This document shows, piece by piece, positions 23,357 through 31,817 of a stretch of 37,036 nt of DNA; within the stretch, counting starts at the first letter, position 1, and every line of letters starts with the position of its first letter. Below the pieces are notes generated by a model. It saw only the letters and a program-made list of their open reading frames with translations. It was not told the DNA's origin and ran no database searches. Both the position numbers and the translations under genes were made by a program. The stretch is from the NCBI GenBank assembly GCA_052117605.1, contig JBQKIT010000022.1; one strand, given 5' to 3'. The stretch is from CAG-791 sp000431495. GTDB taxonomy: Bacteria > Bacillota > Clostridia > Lachnospirales > Lachnospiraceae.

Positions 23357-24097
23357 ATGAAGAAATTAGCTTCTGTATTTGCAGTCATCACCTGTGTCTT
23401 TGCTCTTACCGCCTGCGGATCGGCCAAGGTCAATACGCTGAGCGGCACACCTCTGACAGATGCGGCAACCGAGCAGTCGATTATCTCCTACGGAGAACAG
23501 CTTGTGGGTAGCATGGACTCCATTGTCCGCGGCGGCACAATCGAAGAATACAGCGATGATGCGGTATTCGGACCGGCGCTTGATTCCTATGAGAATTCTC
23601 TGGAGGACATCGGAGAGGTTCAGGGCTTCAACAATGAGCAGGCTGTACTGGATTCCGACGGAAACTATCTGATCAACATCGGAGTGGATGGATCGAACCA
23701 CGATGCCGATGTCGTGATTACCGTTGGCGTGAAAACCGGTACTCCTTCGAATGTGGCAACCAATGTCCGCTACACGCTCGGCGAGCTGATGGAGCAGGCA
23801 GGCCTGAATACCATCCTCGGCATGGGCACCACATTTGTCATTCTGATTCTTCTGAGTCTTATCATTTCTGCTTTTGCACTGATCGGTAAGTCTCAGGCTA
23901 ATAAGAAAAAGAAGGCTGCTGCCATTCAGGCGGCAGAGGCTCCGGCTGCTGCTCCCGCAGCAGAGGTTGCGGAAGAAGTCACAGATGACAATGAACTGAT
24001 TGCTGTTATCGCTGCAGCTGTTGCGGCAAGCGAGGGACAGACAACAACGGATGGTTTTGTGGTACGTTCCATCCGCAAGGCACGCAGTAGATTCTGA
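23357..24097 (+). CDS. OadG-like lipoprotein, sodium-pump gamma-type subunit
   Basis: A 246-residue protein in two parts. Residues 1-20 are a lipoprotein signal ending in the lipobox LTAC (C20), and the next 130 or so residues form an extracytoplasmic, beta-rich domain (possibly DUF3887-like; weak). A membrane helix (about 160-178, MGTTFVILILLSLIISAF) then leads to an Ala/Pro-rich linker and a C-terminal DDNELIAVIAAAVAA...VVRSIRKARSRF segment typical of OadG/MmdD subunits, which tether the decarboxylase complex to the membrane. Ordinary OadG is about 80-130 residues and lacks the lipoprotein part. AGGAG lies upstream of the ATG. It follows the carboxyltransferase gene by 21 bp. Confidence 0.85.
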   Translation: MKKLASVFAVITCVFALTACGSAKVNTLSGTPLTDAATEQSIISYGEQLVGSMDSIVRGGTIEEYSDDAVFGPALDSYENSLEDIGEVQGFNNEQAVLDSDGNYLINIGVDGSNHDADVVITVGVKTGTPSNVATNVRYTLGELMEQAGLNTILGMGTTFVILILLSLIISAFALIGKSQANKKKKAAAIQAAEAPAAAPAAEVAEEVTDDNELIAVIAAAVAASEGQTTTDGFVVRSIRKARSRF

Positions 24098-24151
24098 TAA
24101 GCTGCAGGAAGTTCCCTGTATTTTTGTCAGAGAATCAGAATGATCATTGAT

Positions 24152-24172
24152 TGCCGCCAATAAGAAGCGGCA
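24152..24172 (+). other. Small hairpin abutting the biotin-carrier ribosome site
   Basis: TGCCGC (24152-24157) pairs with GCGGCA (24167-24172), and GGAAAGGA follows directly. A weaker GC hairpin followed by TATTTTTG lies near 24105-24127. Together they may adjust the level of the carrier relative to the upstream genes, as biotin carriers are often needed in a different ratio (inference). Confidence 0.35.
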
Positions 24173-24184
24173 GGAAAGGACAAA

Positions 24185-24562
24185 ATGAAGAACTATACCA
24201 TTACTGTCAATGGCACAGCTTATGATGTAACCGTAGAAGAGACCGGTGCAGGCGCAGTTGCAGCTCCCGCAGCACCGAAGGCTGCAGCAGCTCCGAAGGC
24301 AGCAGCTCCCGCAGCAGCACCGAAGAAGGCAGCTTCTGCAGGCGCAGGCGCTGTTAAGATTGAGGCAGGCGCAGCAGGAAAGGTCTTCAAGATCGAGAAG
24401 CAGGTTGGCGCTGCGGTCAAGAAGGGCGACGCTGTTGTCATCGTTGAAGCGATGAAGATGGAGATCCCGATGGTTGCTCCTCAGGACGGAACCGTTGCAT
24501 CCATCGACTGCGCAGTAGGCGATGCCGTAGAGGCAGGCGCTGTTCTGGCTACTCTGAACTAA
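24185..24562 (+). CDS. Biotin carboxyl carrier protein of decarboxylase/transcarboxylase
   Basis: A 125-residue carrier whose biotin moves carboxyl groups between subunits. The C-terminal biotinyl domain has the EAMKMEI motif with biotinylated K91, 34 residues from the end, and the typical GKVFKIEKQVGAAVKKGD and VAPQDGTVASI strands. The N-terminal part has a short strand region (YTITVNGTAYDVTVEE) followed by an Ala/Pro/Lys-rich flexible linker (about residues 22-55), as in the 1.3S subunit and MmdC. It lies between the gamma-type and beta subunits of the same operon and is the only biotin protein in the window. Confidence 0.95.
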   Translation: MKNYTITVNGTAYDVTVEETGAGAVAAPAAPKAAAAPKAAAPAAAPKKAASAGAGAVKIEAGAAGKVFKIEKQVGAAVKKGDAVVIVEAMKMEIPMVAPQDGTVASIDCAVGDAVEAGAVLATLN

Positions 24563-24614
24563 GTTATTGGAAAGCGACGACACAATAGCTTACATTAGGA
24601 GGTCTTAACAAGTT

Positions 24615-25757
24615 ATGGAATATATTGTAAGAACATTAACAAACTTAGTCCATCAGACCGCCTTCATGAATCTGAGCTGGGGAAACATCCTCATGATCGC
24701 TGTTGCCTGCGTATTTCTTTACCTGGCAATTGCTCATGATTTCGAGCCCCTTCTGCTGGTACCGATTGCCTTCGGCATGCTGCTCGTAAATATCTATCCG
24801 GATATCATCGTAGCGCCCACGGAGACAGCGAACGGCGGACTTTTGTACTACTTCTACATTCTGGATGAATGGGCAATCCTTCCGTCCCTGATCTTTATGG
24901 GTGTCGGCGCCATGACGGACTTCGGTCCGCTGATTGCCAACCCGAAGAGCTTCCTTCTGGGAGCAGCTGCACAGTTCGGTATCTTTTCAGCATACTTCGG
25001 CGCTATTGCACTTGGATTTAACGGAAAGGCAGCTGCTGCAATCTCCATCATCGGCGGTGCAGACGGCCCGACTTCCATCTTCCTTTGCTCGAAGCTGGGA
25101 CAGACGGAACTGATGGGACCCATTGCCGTTGCGGCATATTCCTATATGTCCCTGGTTCCGATCATTCAGCCTCCGATTATGCGGCTCCTGACCTCCAAGA
25201 AGGATCGTCAGATCCGTATGGAGCAGCTTCGCCCGGTATCCAAGCTGGAGAAGATTCTGTTCCCGATCGTGGTTACCATCGTGGTCTGCATGCTGCTGCC
25301 TACGACCGCTCCGCTGATCGGTATGCTGATGCTCGGAAACCTCTTCCGCGAGTGCGGTGTGGTTCGTCAGCTTCAGGAGACAGCATCGAACGCAATGATG
25401 TACATCGTTGTTATTCTGCTCGGTACTTCGGTTGGTGCTACAACCTCTGCTGAGGCGTTCCTGAACGTAACAACACTTAAGATCGTTGCTCTTGGTCTGA
25501 TTGCCTTTGCATTCGGTACGGCTGCCGGCGTTGTATTCGGACAGCTGATGAAGGTTGCAACTCACGGCAAGATCAACCCTCTGATCGGCTCCGCAGGTGT
25601 ATCTGCCGTTCCTATGGCAGCGCGTGTTTCCCAGAAGGAAGGCGCGAAGGAAGATCCTTCCAACTTCCTGCTGATGCATGCAATGGGCCCCAACGTAGCA
25701 GGCGTTATCGGTACTGCAGTCGTTGCCGGTGTGTTCATGGCTGTATTCGGAATCTGA
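24615..25757 (+). CDS. Sodium-translocating decarboxylase beta subunit (OadB/MmdB)
   Basis: Integral membrane protein that decarboxylates carboxybiotin and exports Na+. The 380-residue protein has about nine or more membrane segments and the family's conserved polar region IIGGADGPTSIFLCSKLG with D150, then AAYSYMSLVPIIQPPIMRLLT and the C-terminal LLMHAMGPNVAGVIGTAVVAG. All key motifs look intact, so an active pump is expected. AGGAGG lies about 12 bases before the ATG. It is the fourth gene of the operon and could use carboxybiotin loaded by either carboxyltransferase. Confidence 0.96.
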   Translation: MEYIVRTLTNLVHQTAFMNLSWGNILMIAVACVFLYLAIAHDFEPLLLVPIAFGMLLVNIYPDIIVAPTETANGGLLYYFYILDEWAILPSLIFMGVGAMTDFGPLIANPKSFLLGAAAQFGIFSAYFGAIALGFNGKAAAAISIIGGADGPTSIFLCSKLGQTELMGPIAVAAYSYMSLVPIIQPPIMRLLTSKKDRQIRMEQLRPVSKLEKILFPIVVTIVVCMLLPTTAPLIGMLMLGNLFRECGVVRQLQETASNAMMYIVVILLGTSVGATTSAEAFLNVTTLKIVALGLIAFAFGTAAGVVFGQLMKVATHGKINPLIGSAGVSAVPMAARVSQKEGAKEDPSNFLLMHAMGPNVAGVIGTAVVAGVFMAVFGI

Positions 25758-25787
25758 TGAAGAGTTTATTAATTTAAGGAGATTACA

Positions 25788-27188
25788 ATGGCAAAAGTAA
25801 AGATTATGGAGACCGTTCTGCGTGATGCCGGTCAGTCACTGATCGCAACCAGAATGCCCATTGAAGAGATGCTTCCCATCGTTGATACGATGGACAAGGT
25901 TGGCTATGCTGCAGTAGAGTGCTGGGGCGGCGCTACCTTCGATTCCTGCCTTCGTTTCCTTCACGAGGATCCGTGGGAGAGACTTCGTGTTCTGAAGAGC
26001 CACTTCAAGAACACTCCTACCCAGATGCTGCTTCGCGGCCAGAATATCCTCGGATATTCTCACTATGCGGATGATGTTGTTGACCGCTTCGTAAAGAAGT
26101 CGGTTGAAAACGGTATCGACCGTATCCGTATTTTTGACTGCCTGAATGACCTTCGCAATCTGCAGACGGCTGTAAAGGCAACCAAGGAAGCCGGCGCACA
26201 CGCACAGATCGCGCTGGTTTATACACTGGGCGATGCGTATACTCTGGAGTACTGGGAGAACATTGCACGCCAGATCGAGGAGATGGGTGCTGACTCCATC
26301 TGCATCAAGGATATGTCCGGACTTCTTCGTCCTTTCGAGGCATATGATCTGGTTACCGCGCTGAAAAAGGGATCCTCCCTTCCGATCGATCTGCATACGC
26401 ATTACACCTCCGGTGTTGCTTCCATGACCTATCTGAAGGCAGCTGAGGCAGGCGTTGACATCATCGACTGCGCAACCACTCCGTTTGCACTTGGTACATC
26501 TCAGCCTTCTACCGACGTTATGGTTGAGGCATTCCGCGGAACACCTTACGATACCGGTCTTGATCAGAAGCTTCTGAAGGAGATCTCCGATTACTTCACA
26601 CCTTATCGTGAGGAGTGCATCGAGAACGGCCTTCTCAGCACCAAGGTTCTGGGTGTTAACATCCGTACCATGCTGTATCAGGTACCTGGCGGCATGCTTT
26701 CCAACATGATCAAGCAGCTGTCCGAGCAGGGCAAGGCTGACAAGCTGAATGAGGTTCTGGAAGAGGTTCCGCGCGTACGTAAGGACCTCGGCGAGCCGCC
26801 GCTTGTTACTCCTTCCTCTCAGATCGTCGGCACACAGGCTGTCATGAACGTTCTGATGGGCGAGCGCTACAAGATGTGCACCGCTCAGACCAAGGATCTG
26901 GTTCGCGGCATGTATGGCCAGACCATCAAGCCGATGGATCCGGAAGTTGTCAAGAAGGTCATCGGAGACGAGGAGAGAATTACCTGCAGACCTGCAGACC
27001 TGATCCCGGCTTCCATGGAGAAGTTCGAGAAGGAAGCAAGAGAGCATGGCGCAGAGAGCGAAGAGGATGTTCTTTCCTACGCTTCGTTCCCGCAGGTTGC
27101 TACCGATTTCTTCAAATGGAGAACGGCACAGAAGACCGGTGTGGATCTGACCAAGGCAGACACTAAGAACGGCGCTTATCCTGCATAA
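25788..27188 (+). CDS. Oxaloacetate/pyruvate carboxyltransferase, 5S/OadA/PycB-like
   Basis: TIM-barrel carboxyltransferase that moves a carboxyl group between a 2-oxoacid (oxaloacetate or pyruvate) and biotin. The 466-residue protein lacks a fused biotin domain, like the 5S subunit. The N-terminal motif is METVLRDAGQSLIATRM, keeping D13 and Q16, but with Gly at position 15 where the family normally has His. The carbamylated lysine is K174 (SICIKDMSG), and metal ligands are H203 and H205 (DLHTHYTSG). AAGGAG lies just before the start. It is the last gene of the operon, ending at a strong terminator. Confidence 0.93.
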   Translation: MAKVKIMETVLRDAGQSLIATRMPIEEMLPIVDTMDKVGYAAVECWGGATFDSCLRFLHEDPWERLRVLKSHFKNTPTQMLLRGQNILGYSHYADDVVDRFVKKSVENGIDRIRIFDCLNDLRNLQTAVKATKEAGAHAQIALVYTLGDAYTLEYWENIARQIEEMGADSICIKDMSGLLRPFEAYDLVTALKKGSSLPIDLHTHYTSGVASMTYLKAAEAGVDIIDCATTPFALGTSQPSTDVMVEAFRGTPYDTGLDQKLLKEISDYFTPYREECIENGLLSTKVLGVNIRTMLYQVPGGMLSNMIKQLSEQGKADKLNEVLEEVPRVRKDLGEPPLVTPSSQIVGTQAVMNVLMGERYKMCTAQTKDLVRGMYGQTIKPMDPEVVKKVIGDEERITCRPADLIPASMEKFEKEAREHGAESEEDVLSYASFPQVATDFFKWRTAQKTGVDLTKADTKNGAYPA

Positions 27189-27209
27189 TTCGTTTCAAAG
27201 AGAACAGCG

Positions 27210-27249
27210 AGGGAGTCATGTCCGAATGGACATGGCTCCCTTTGTTTTT
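27210..27249 (+). terminator. Rho-independent terminator of the carboxyltransferase operon
   Basis: AGGGAGTCATGTCC (27210-27223) pairs with GGACATGGCTCCCT (27228-27241) over a 4-nt loop, with one internal G-U pair, followed by TTTGTTTTT. Confidence 0.92.
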
Positions 27250-27303
27250 GCCGCGTGAGATGGTATCATAAAACAGACTATTTTCTACAGGGAGTATTTG
27301 TTT

Positions 27304-29499
27304 ATGAAGTTGAATGATGCTGTGCAGGAGCTGATTGTCCGGTCAAAGGCAGAAAAGCTGCGCGATGAGGACAGAGAGCTGGTAGACGCGGAATATCGGA
27401 CGCTCGGCGATGCGGCCATGACAGCCTGGAAGCCAACGGATGAGATCGCAGGCTTCAAGGTGCGCCCCGGTAATTATACGGAAAACGGAGCCAATGAAAT
27501 TCCGGGCGGCGTGTGCTTTACCATTTCTTCGCTCGGGGGGACCAGCTGCGAGCTGCTCTTATATCACAGAAAGGCGACAACGCCTTTTGCTATTCTTCCG
27601 ATTCCGGAGAGCTATCGGATTGGCAAGGTGTGGTCGATCATTGTCTTCGGGCTGAATGTGGAGGATTTCGAGTACAGCTATCGCATTGACGGCCCCTGGA
27701 ATCCGGAAAAGGGACTTTTGTTCGATAAGACGAAGGAGCTTCTGGATCCCTATGCAAGAGCGGTGGCCGGACAGCGGCAGTGGGGCGAGGATAAGAACAA
27801 ATCCGGCGTCTACCATGCCCGCGTGGTGAAGAACAATTTTGTCTGGGACACATCGCAGTTTCCCAATACGAAGATGGAGGATTCTGTGATTTACGAGCTC
27901 CATGTTCGCGGCTTTACCAAGGATCCCTCCAGCGGTGTTACGTATCCCGGAACCTTTGCGGGGATCATTGAGAAGATTCCTTATCTGAAGGAGCTCGGCG
28001 TCACGGCGGTGGAGCTGCTGCCGATCTTTGAATTCGACGAGGTCGCAAACGGTCATACGTATGAGGGAAAACGGCTGTACGAATACTGGGGCTACAACAC
28101 GGTGGCCTTTTTTGCCCCGAATACCAGCTATGCCGCTTCTGCAGAGTACAACCGTGAGGGCCGGGAGCTGAAGGAGATGATCCAGCTTCTGAAGCAGAAC
28201 GGAATCGAAGTGATTCTGGACGTGGTCTTCAACCATACCGCGGAGGGCGGAGAGGGCGGCCCGTTTATTTCCTTTAAGGGCATCGACAACAACATCTATT
28301 ACATGCTGACGCCGGATGCGAAGTACTACAACTTCTCCGGCTGCGGCAATACCATGAACTGCAATCACCCGATTGTACAGGGCTTTATTGTGGAATGTCT
28401 TCGTTACTGGGTGACCAATTACCATGTGGATGGGTTCCGCTTCGACCTTGCGAGCATTCTCGGAAGAGCGGCAGACGGTACTCCGATGGAGGATCCGCCG
28501 CTTTTGAAGAAGCTGGCCTTTGATCCGATCCTCGGAAACGTCAAGCTGATTGCAGAATCCTGGGATGCAGGCGGGATGTATCAGGTGGGATCGTTCCCTG
28601 CGTACAACCGCTGGGCGGAGTGGAATGGGAAATACCGTGACTGTATCCGGGATTTTCTGAAGGGAAATTTCTGGAATGCACCGGAGGCGAGCCGGAGAAT
28701 CACGGGGTCGATGGACCTGTACTACGGCGTTTACATGGGATATACCAGCTCGGTGAATTTCCTGAACTGTCACGACGGATTCACCCTGTATGATCTGTAT
28801 TCCTATGACAACAAGCACAATGAGGCGAACGGCTGGGACAATACGGATGGCTCCAACGACAACCGCTCCTGGAACTGCGGCGCAGAGGGTGAGACAGACG
28901 ATCCCGCGATTATGAGTCTGCGCTTTCAGATGATGCGAAATGCCGTGACCACGCTGATGTGCAGCCGCGGAACCCCGATGATCCTTGCGGGAGACGAATT
29001 CGGAAACACGCAGTTCGGCAACAACAACGGCTATTGTCAGGATAATGAAATTTCCTGGCTTGACTGGAAGCTGCTGAATAAGAACAAGGATTATTTTGAT
29101 TTCTGCAAGTCTGTGATCGCGTTCCGGAAGAAGCACCGCTGCATCAGCAGAAAGCTGGATAATGCTCATTGCGGTTTTCCGGATATCTCGGTCAACGGCG
29201 GAGATCCGGAGTACACGCAGATCACGCCTCAGACGAGGACGATGAACGTGCTGTACGCAGGCTTTGATCCGAAGAAGCAGGAGGACGATGTGGTATATCT
29301 GATGCTCAATCCTTATTGGGAGAGCATTTCCCTTCGTCTGCCGGCGCTGCCGGAGGGACTTGCCTGGGGACTTTGCATTGATACGGCTGCTCCGGACAAG
29401 GCCTGGATTCATGAAGAGCCGCAGCTTTGCAAAGCCGCATACTGTAAGCTGGAGGGACGGAGCGCAAAGGTTCTGACGGTGATCCGGAAGGAAGTATGA
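27304..29499 (+). CDS. glgX: Glycogen debranching enzyme / isoamylase-type (GlgX-like)
   Basis: Cytoplasmic GH13 enzyme that cleaves alpha-1,6 branches of glycogen or limit dextrin. The 731-residue protein has an N-terminal carbohydrate-binding (CBM48-like) region, YRIDGPWNPEKG, then the barrel with region I DVVFNHT, region II GFRFDLAS (nucleophile D381), region III LIAESWDAGG (acid/base E418) and region IV FLNCHDG (D491), and a C-terminal beta domain. The ATG at 27304 is preferred over an upstream TTG at 27298 because AGGGAG (27289-27294) sits 9 bases before it. It is preceded by the upstream operon's terminator; TGGTATCAT (27261-27269) is a possible extended -10. Isoamylase versus GlgX specificity cannot be settled. 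Confidence 0.9.
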   Translation: MKLNDAVQELIVRSKAEKLRDEDRELVDAEYRTLGDAAMTAWKPTDEIAGFKVRPGNYTENGANEIPGGVCFTISSLGGTSCELLLYHRKATTPFAILPIPESYRIGKVWSIIVFGLNVEDFEYSYRIDGPWNPEKGLLFDKTKELLDPYARAVAGQRQWGEDKNKSGVYHARVVKNNFVWDTSQFPNTKMEDSVIYELHVRGFTKDPSSGVTYPGTFAGIIEKIPYLKELGVTAVELLPIFEFDEVANGHTYEGKRLYEYWGYNTVAFFAPNTSYAASAEYNREGRELKEMIQLLKQNGIEVILDVVFNHTAEGGEGGPFISFKGIDNNIYYMLTPDAKYYNFSGCGNTMNCNHPIVQGFIVECLRYWVTNYHVDGFRFDLASILGRAADGTPMEDPPLLKKLAFDPILGNVKLIAESWDAGGMYQVGSFPAYNRWAEWNGKYRDCIRDFLKGNFWNAPEASRRITGSMDLYYGVYMGYTSSVNFLNCHDGFTLYDLYSYDNKHNEANGWDNTDGSNDNRSWNCGAEGETDDPAIMSLRFQMMRNAVTTLMCSRGTPMILAGDEFGNTQFGNNNGYCQDNEISWLDWKLLNKNKDYFDFCKSVIAFRKKHRCISRKLDNAHCGFPDISVNGGDPEYTQITPQTRTMNVLYAGFDPKKQEDDVVYLMLNPYWESISLRLPALPEGLAWGLCIDTAAPDKAWIHEEPQLCKAAYCKLEGRSAKVLTVIRKEV

Positions 29500-29569
29500 T
29501 TCGAAGAGATTTCTTTACAGGGGGGCAGCGATGCCGGTAAAGGCGGCCGACAGCCGGGAGGTGTTGACG

Positions 29570-30262
29570 ATGCAGAAGATTCTTGTTGTGGATGATGAAG
29601 CGAGAATGCGCAAGCTGGTGCACGACTTTCTGATTCGTGCCGGATATGAGGTGCTGGAGGCGGGAGACGGTCTGGAGGCGGTGGATATTTTTGAGCAGCA
29701 GCCGGACATCGCTCTGATTATCCTGGACGTGATGATGCCGGGACTCGACGGCTACGGTGTGACAAGGCAGATCCGGAAAACCTCCAAGGTTCCGATTATC
29801 ATGCTGACAGCGAAATCAGAGGAGCAGGATGAGCTTCTTGGCTTTGATCTTGGCGTGGATGATTATGTGCGGAAGCCCTTCAGTCCGAAGATTCTGGTGG
29901 CCAGAGTGGAAGCTCTTCTCGAGAGAGGCGGCTGCGGGAAGAACGACGAGCGGCTTCAGAACAGCGGCATTGTCATTGACAAGGCTGCTCATCAGGTGAC
30001 CGTAGACGGGCAGCCGATCGAGCTTTCCGCCAAAGAGTTTGAGCTGCTCACCTATTTTCTTGAAAACAGCGGACGGGCCCTTTCCCGTGAACAGATTCTC
30101 AATCATGTCTGGAATTATGATTATTACGGAGATGCCAGAACCATTGACACGCATGTCAAGAAGCTGCGGAGCAAGATGGGAGAGAAGGGCGATCTGATCA
30201 AGACCGTCTGGGGCCTTGGCTACAAGTTCAGCCCGGAGGTTTCCGATGGCGGACAGAACTGA
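29570..30262 (+). CDS. OmpR/PhoB-family response regulator
   Basis: A 230-residue two-component regulator. The receiver domain has D8-D9 (VVDDE), phosphoacceptor D53 (LDVMMPG), T80 and K102 (RKPFSP). The C-terminal winged helix shows ELSAKEFELLTYFLEN, SREQILNHVW and the recognition region TIDTHVKKLRSKMG. The ATG at 29570 is favoured by GGGAGGTG and by the canonical MQKILVVDDE start; an ATG 13 codons upstream also has a G-rich site and cannot be ruled out. It overlaps the histidine kinase gene by 17 bp. The target genes are unknown. Confidence 0.95.
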   Translation: MQKILVVDDEARMRKLVHDFLIRAGYEVLEAGDGLEAVDIFEQQPDIALIILDVMMPGLDGYGVTRQIRKTSKVPIIMLTAKSEEQDELLGFDLGVDDYVRKPFSPKILVARVEALLERGGCGKNDERLQNSGIVIDKAAHQVTVDGQPIELSAKEFELLTYFLENSGRALSREQILNHVWNYDYYGDARTIDTHVKKLRSKMGEKGDLIKTVWGLGYKFSPEVSDGGQN

Positions 30263-31817
30263 TATGGAAAGGGACAAACCGTTCCGCTCGCTTCGCCTGG
30301 AGTTTGCCGCACTCTTTTTTGCGCTGATGGCCGGGGCGGTCGCGGTTATGTTTCTGACAAACAATGTTTTCCTGGAGAGGTATTACAACCAGGAGAAGCA
30401 GGATACGCTGGAGGAGACCTATGAGCGCCTCAACACAGCGGCATCCTCCAACTCCATTGAGTCCATTGCCTTTGGCAATGAGCTGATCCAGATTTCAAAC
30501 CGGAACAACATCAACATTCTGGTCATTGACGAGGAGTCCAAAACGGTCCGCGCGATGGCGACAGACATGGACACCATGCTCCAGCGCATGTGGGACAACA
30601 TTCTGGAGAATACCAATGAGCTTCCGGATGATTTTGATGAGCACGAGGTGCAGCTCTGGCAGGAGGACCGCCAGGCGCCGGATTACTACATTGTAAAAAG
30701 ACTGCAGGATGGCGACAACACCCGCGTCCAGATTGTTCTGGACAAGGGGACAGGCACGCAGTATATGGAGCGTTGGGGGATGCTTTCCAACGGCTCCTAC
30801 TATCTTTTCCGTACGGCAATGGATTCGATCCGCGCGAATGCAATGATTGCAAACCGCTTCATTCTTCTTGTGGGAGGAAGCGTGATTGTCCTTGGTCTTC
30901 TGGTTGCCATGCTCCTCTCCGGAAGAATCACCAGACCGATCATTCAGATGACGGAGCTTTCGCGCCAGATGCGCAGGCTCGATTTCTCGGCAAAATATCA
31001 CGGGCACGACCGAAATGAAATCCAGATCCTCGGGGAGAATCTGAATGATCTGTCGCAGACGCTGGAGGAGACCATTTCCGAGCTGAAAAATGCCAATGCG
31101 AAGCTTCAGCAGGATATCGAACGCCGTGACAAAACGGAGGCGATGCAGAGGGAATTCATTTCCGATGTGACGCATGAGCTGAAGACACCGATTGCCCTGA
31201 TTCAGGGCTATGCAGAAGGCCTGCAGGACGGGATGGCAGAGAACCCGGAGGATCGCGATTACTACTGCGGCGTGATTGTGGATGAGGCCGGCAAGATGAA
31301 CCACATGGTTCAGCAGTTCCTGTCGCTGACGCACCTGGAGTTCGGGCAGAACAATGAGGTGAATTACGAGAATTTTGACATCACCGAGCTTGTCCGCGGT
31401 TATGTCCGTACGGGAGGACTTCTGGCAAAGGAGAAGGGAATCGAGATCAACGTCCGGAGTGACGGTCCTGTTTACGTGTGGGCAGATCAGTTTTATGCGG
31501 AGGAAGTGTTCCAGAATTACTTTACCAATGCAGTGAATCACTGCGATGGTGAGAAAAAGATTGACATCCACTTTGAACAAAAGGAAAATAAAGTCCGGGT
31601 TTGTGTCTTTAATTCCGGCGTTCCGATTCCTGAGGAGGCTCTTCCGAGAATCTGGGAGAAGTTCTACAAGGTGGACAAGGCGCGAACCAGAGCATACGGC
31701 GGTTCCGGTGTCGGTCTATCGATTGTGAAGGCAATTATGGAGCTGATGCATCAGGACTACGGCGTGTGCAATTATGACAACGGTGTAGAATTCTGGTTTG
31801 AACTGGAGACAAAATGA
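30246..31817 (+). CDS. Sensor histidine kinase
   Basis: A 523-residue membrane sensor, partner of the preceding regulator. It has two membrane helices (about residues 18-38 and 204-225) with an external sensor domain of about 165 residues between them. A HAMP region follows (about 226-280), then the H-box FISDVTHELKTPIALIQGYAEGL with phosphorylated H310, an N-box near N428, and the ATP-binding GGSGVGLSI (485-493). The start at 30246 lies inside the regulator gene, 5 bases after GGAGGT, indicating translational coupling. Its stop overlaps the hisH start by 4 bp. The signal sensed is unknown. Confidence 0.95.
   Translation: MADRTDMERDKPFRSLRLEFAALFFALMAGAVAVMFLTNNVFLERYYNQEKQDTLEETYERLNTAASSNSIESIAFGNELIQISNRNNINILVIDEESKTVRAMATDMDTMLQRMWDNILENTNELPDDFDEHEVQLWQEDRQAPDYYIVKRLQDGDNTRVQIVLDKGTGTQYMERWGMLSNGSYYLFRTAMDSIRANAMIANRFILLVGGSVIVLGLLVAMLLSGRITRPIIQMTELSRQMRRLDFSAKYHGHDRNEIQILGENLNDLSQTLEETISELKNANAKLQQDIERRDKTEAMQREFISDVTHELKTPIALIQGYAEGLQDGMAENPEDRDYYCGVIVDEAGKMNHMVQQFLSLTHLEFGQNNEVNYENFDITELVRGYVRTGGLLAKEKGIEINVRSDGPVYVWADQFYAEEVFQNYFTNAVNHCDGEKKIDIHFEQKENKVRVCVFNSGVPIPEEALPRIWEKFYKVDKARTRAYGGSGVGLSIVKAIMELMHQDYGVCNYDNGVEFWFELETK

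Noticed and set aside
24246..24455. Gln/Arg-rich alternate frame inside the biotin carrier gene
   Set aside because: It results from the Ala/Pro-rich linker read in another frame and has no independent start signal.
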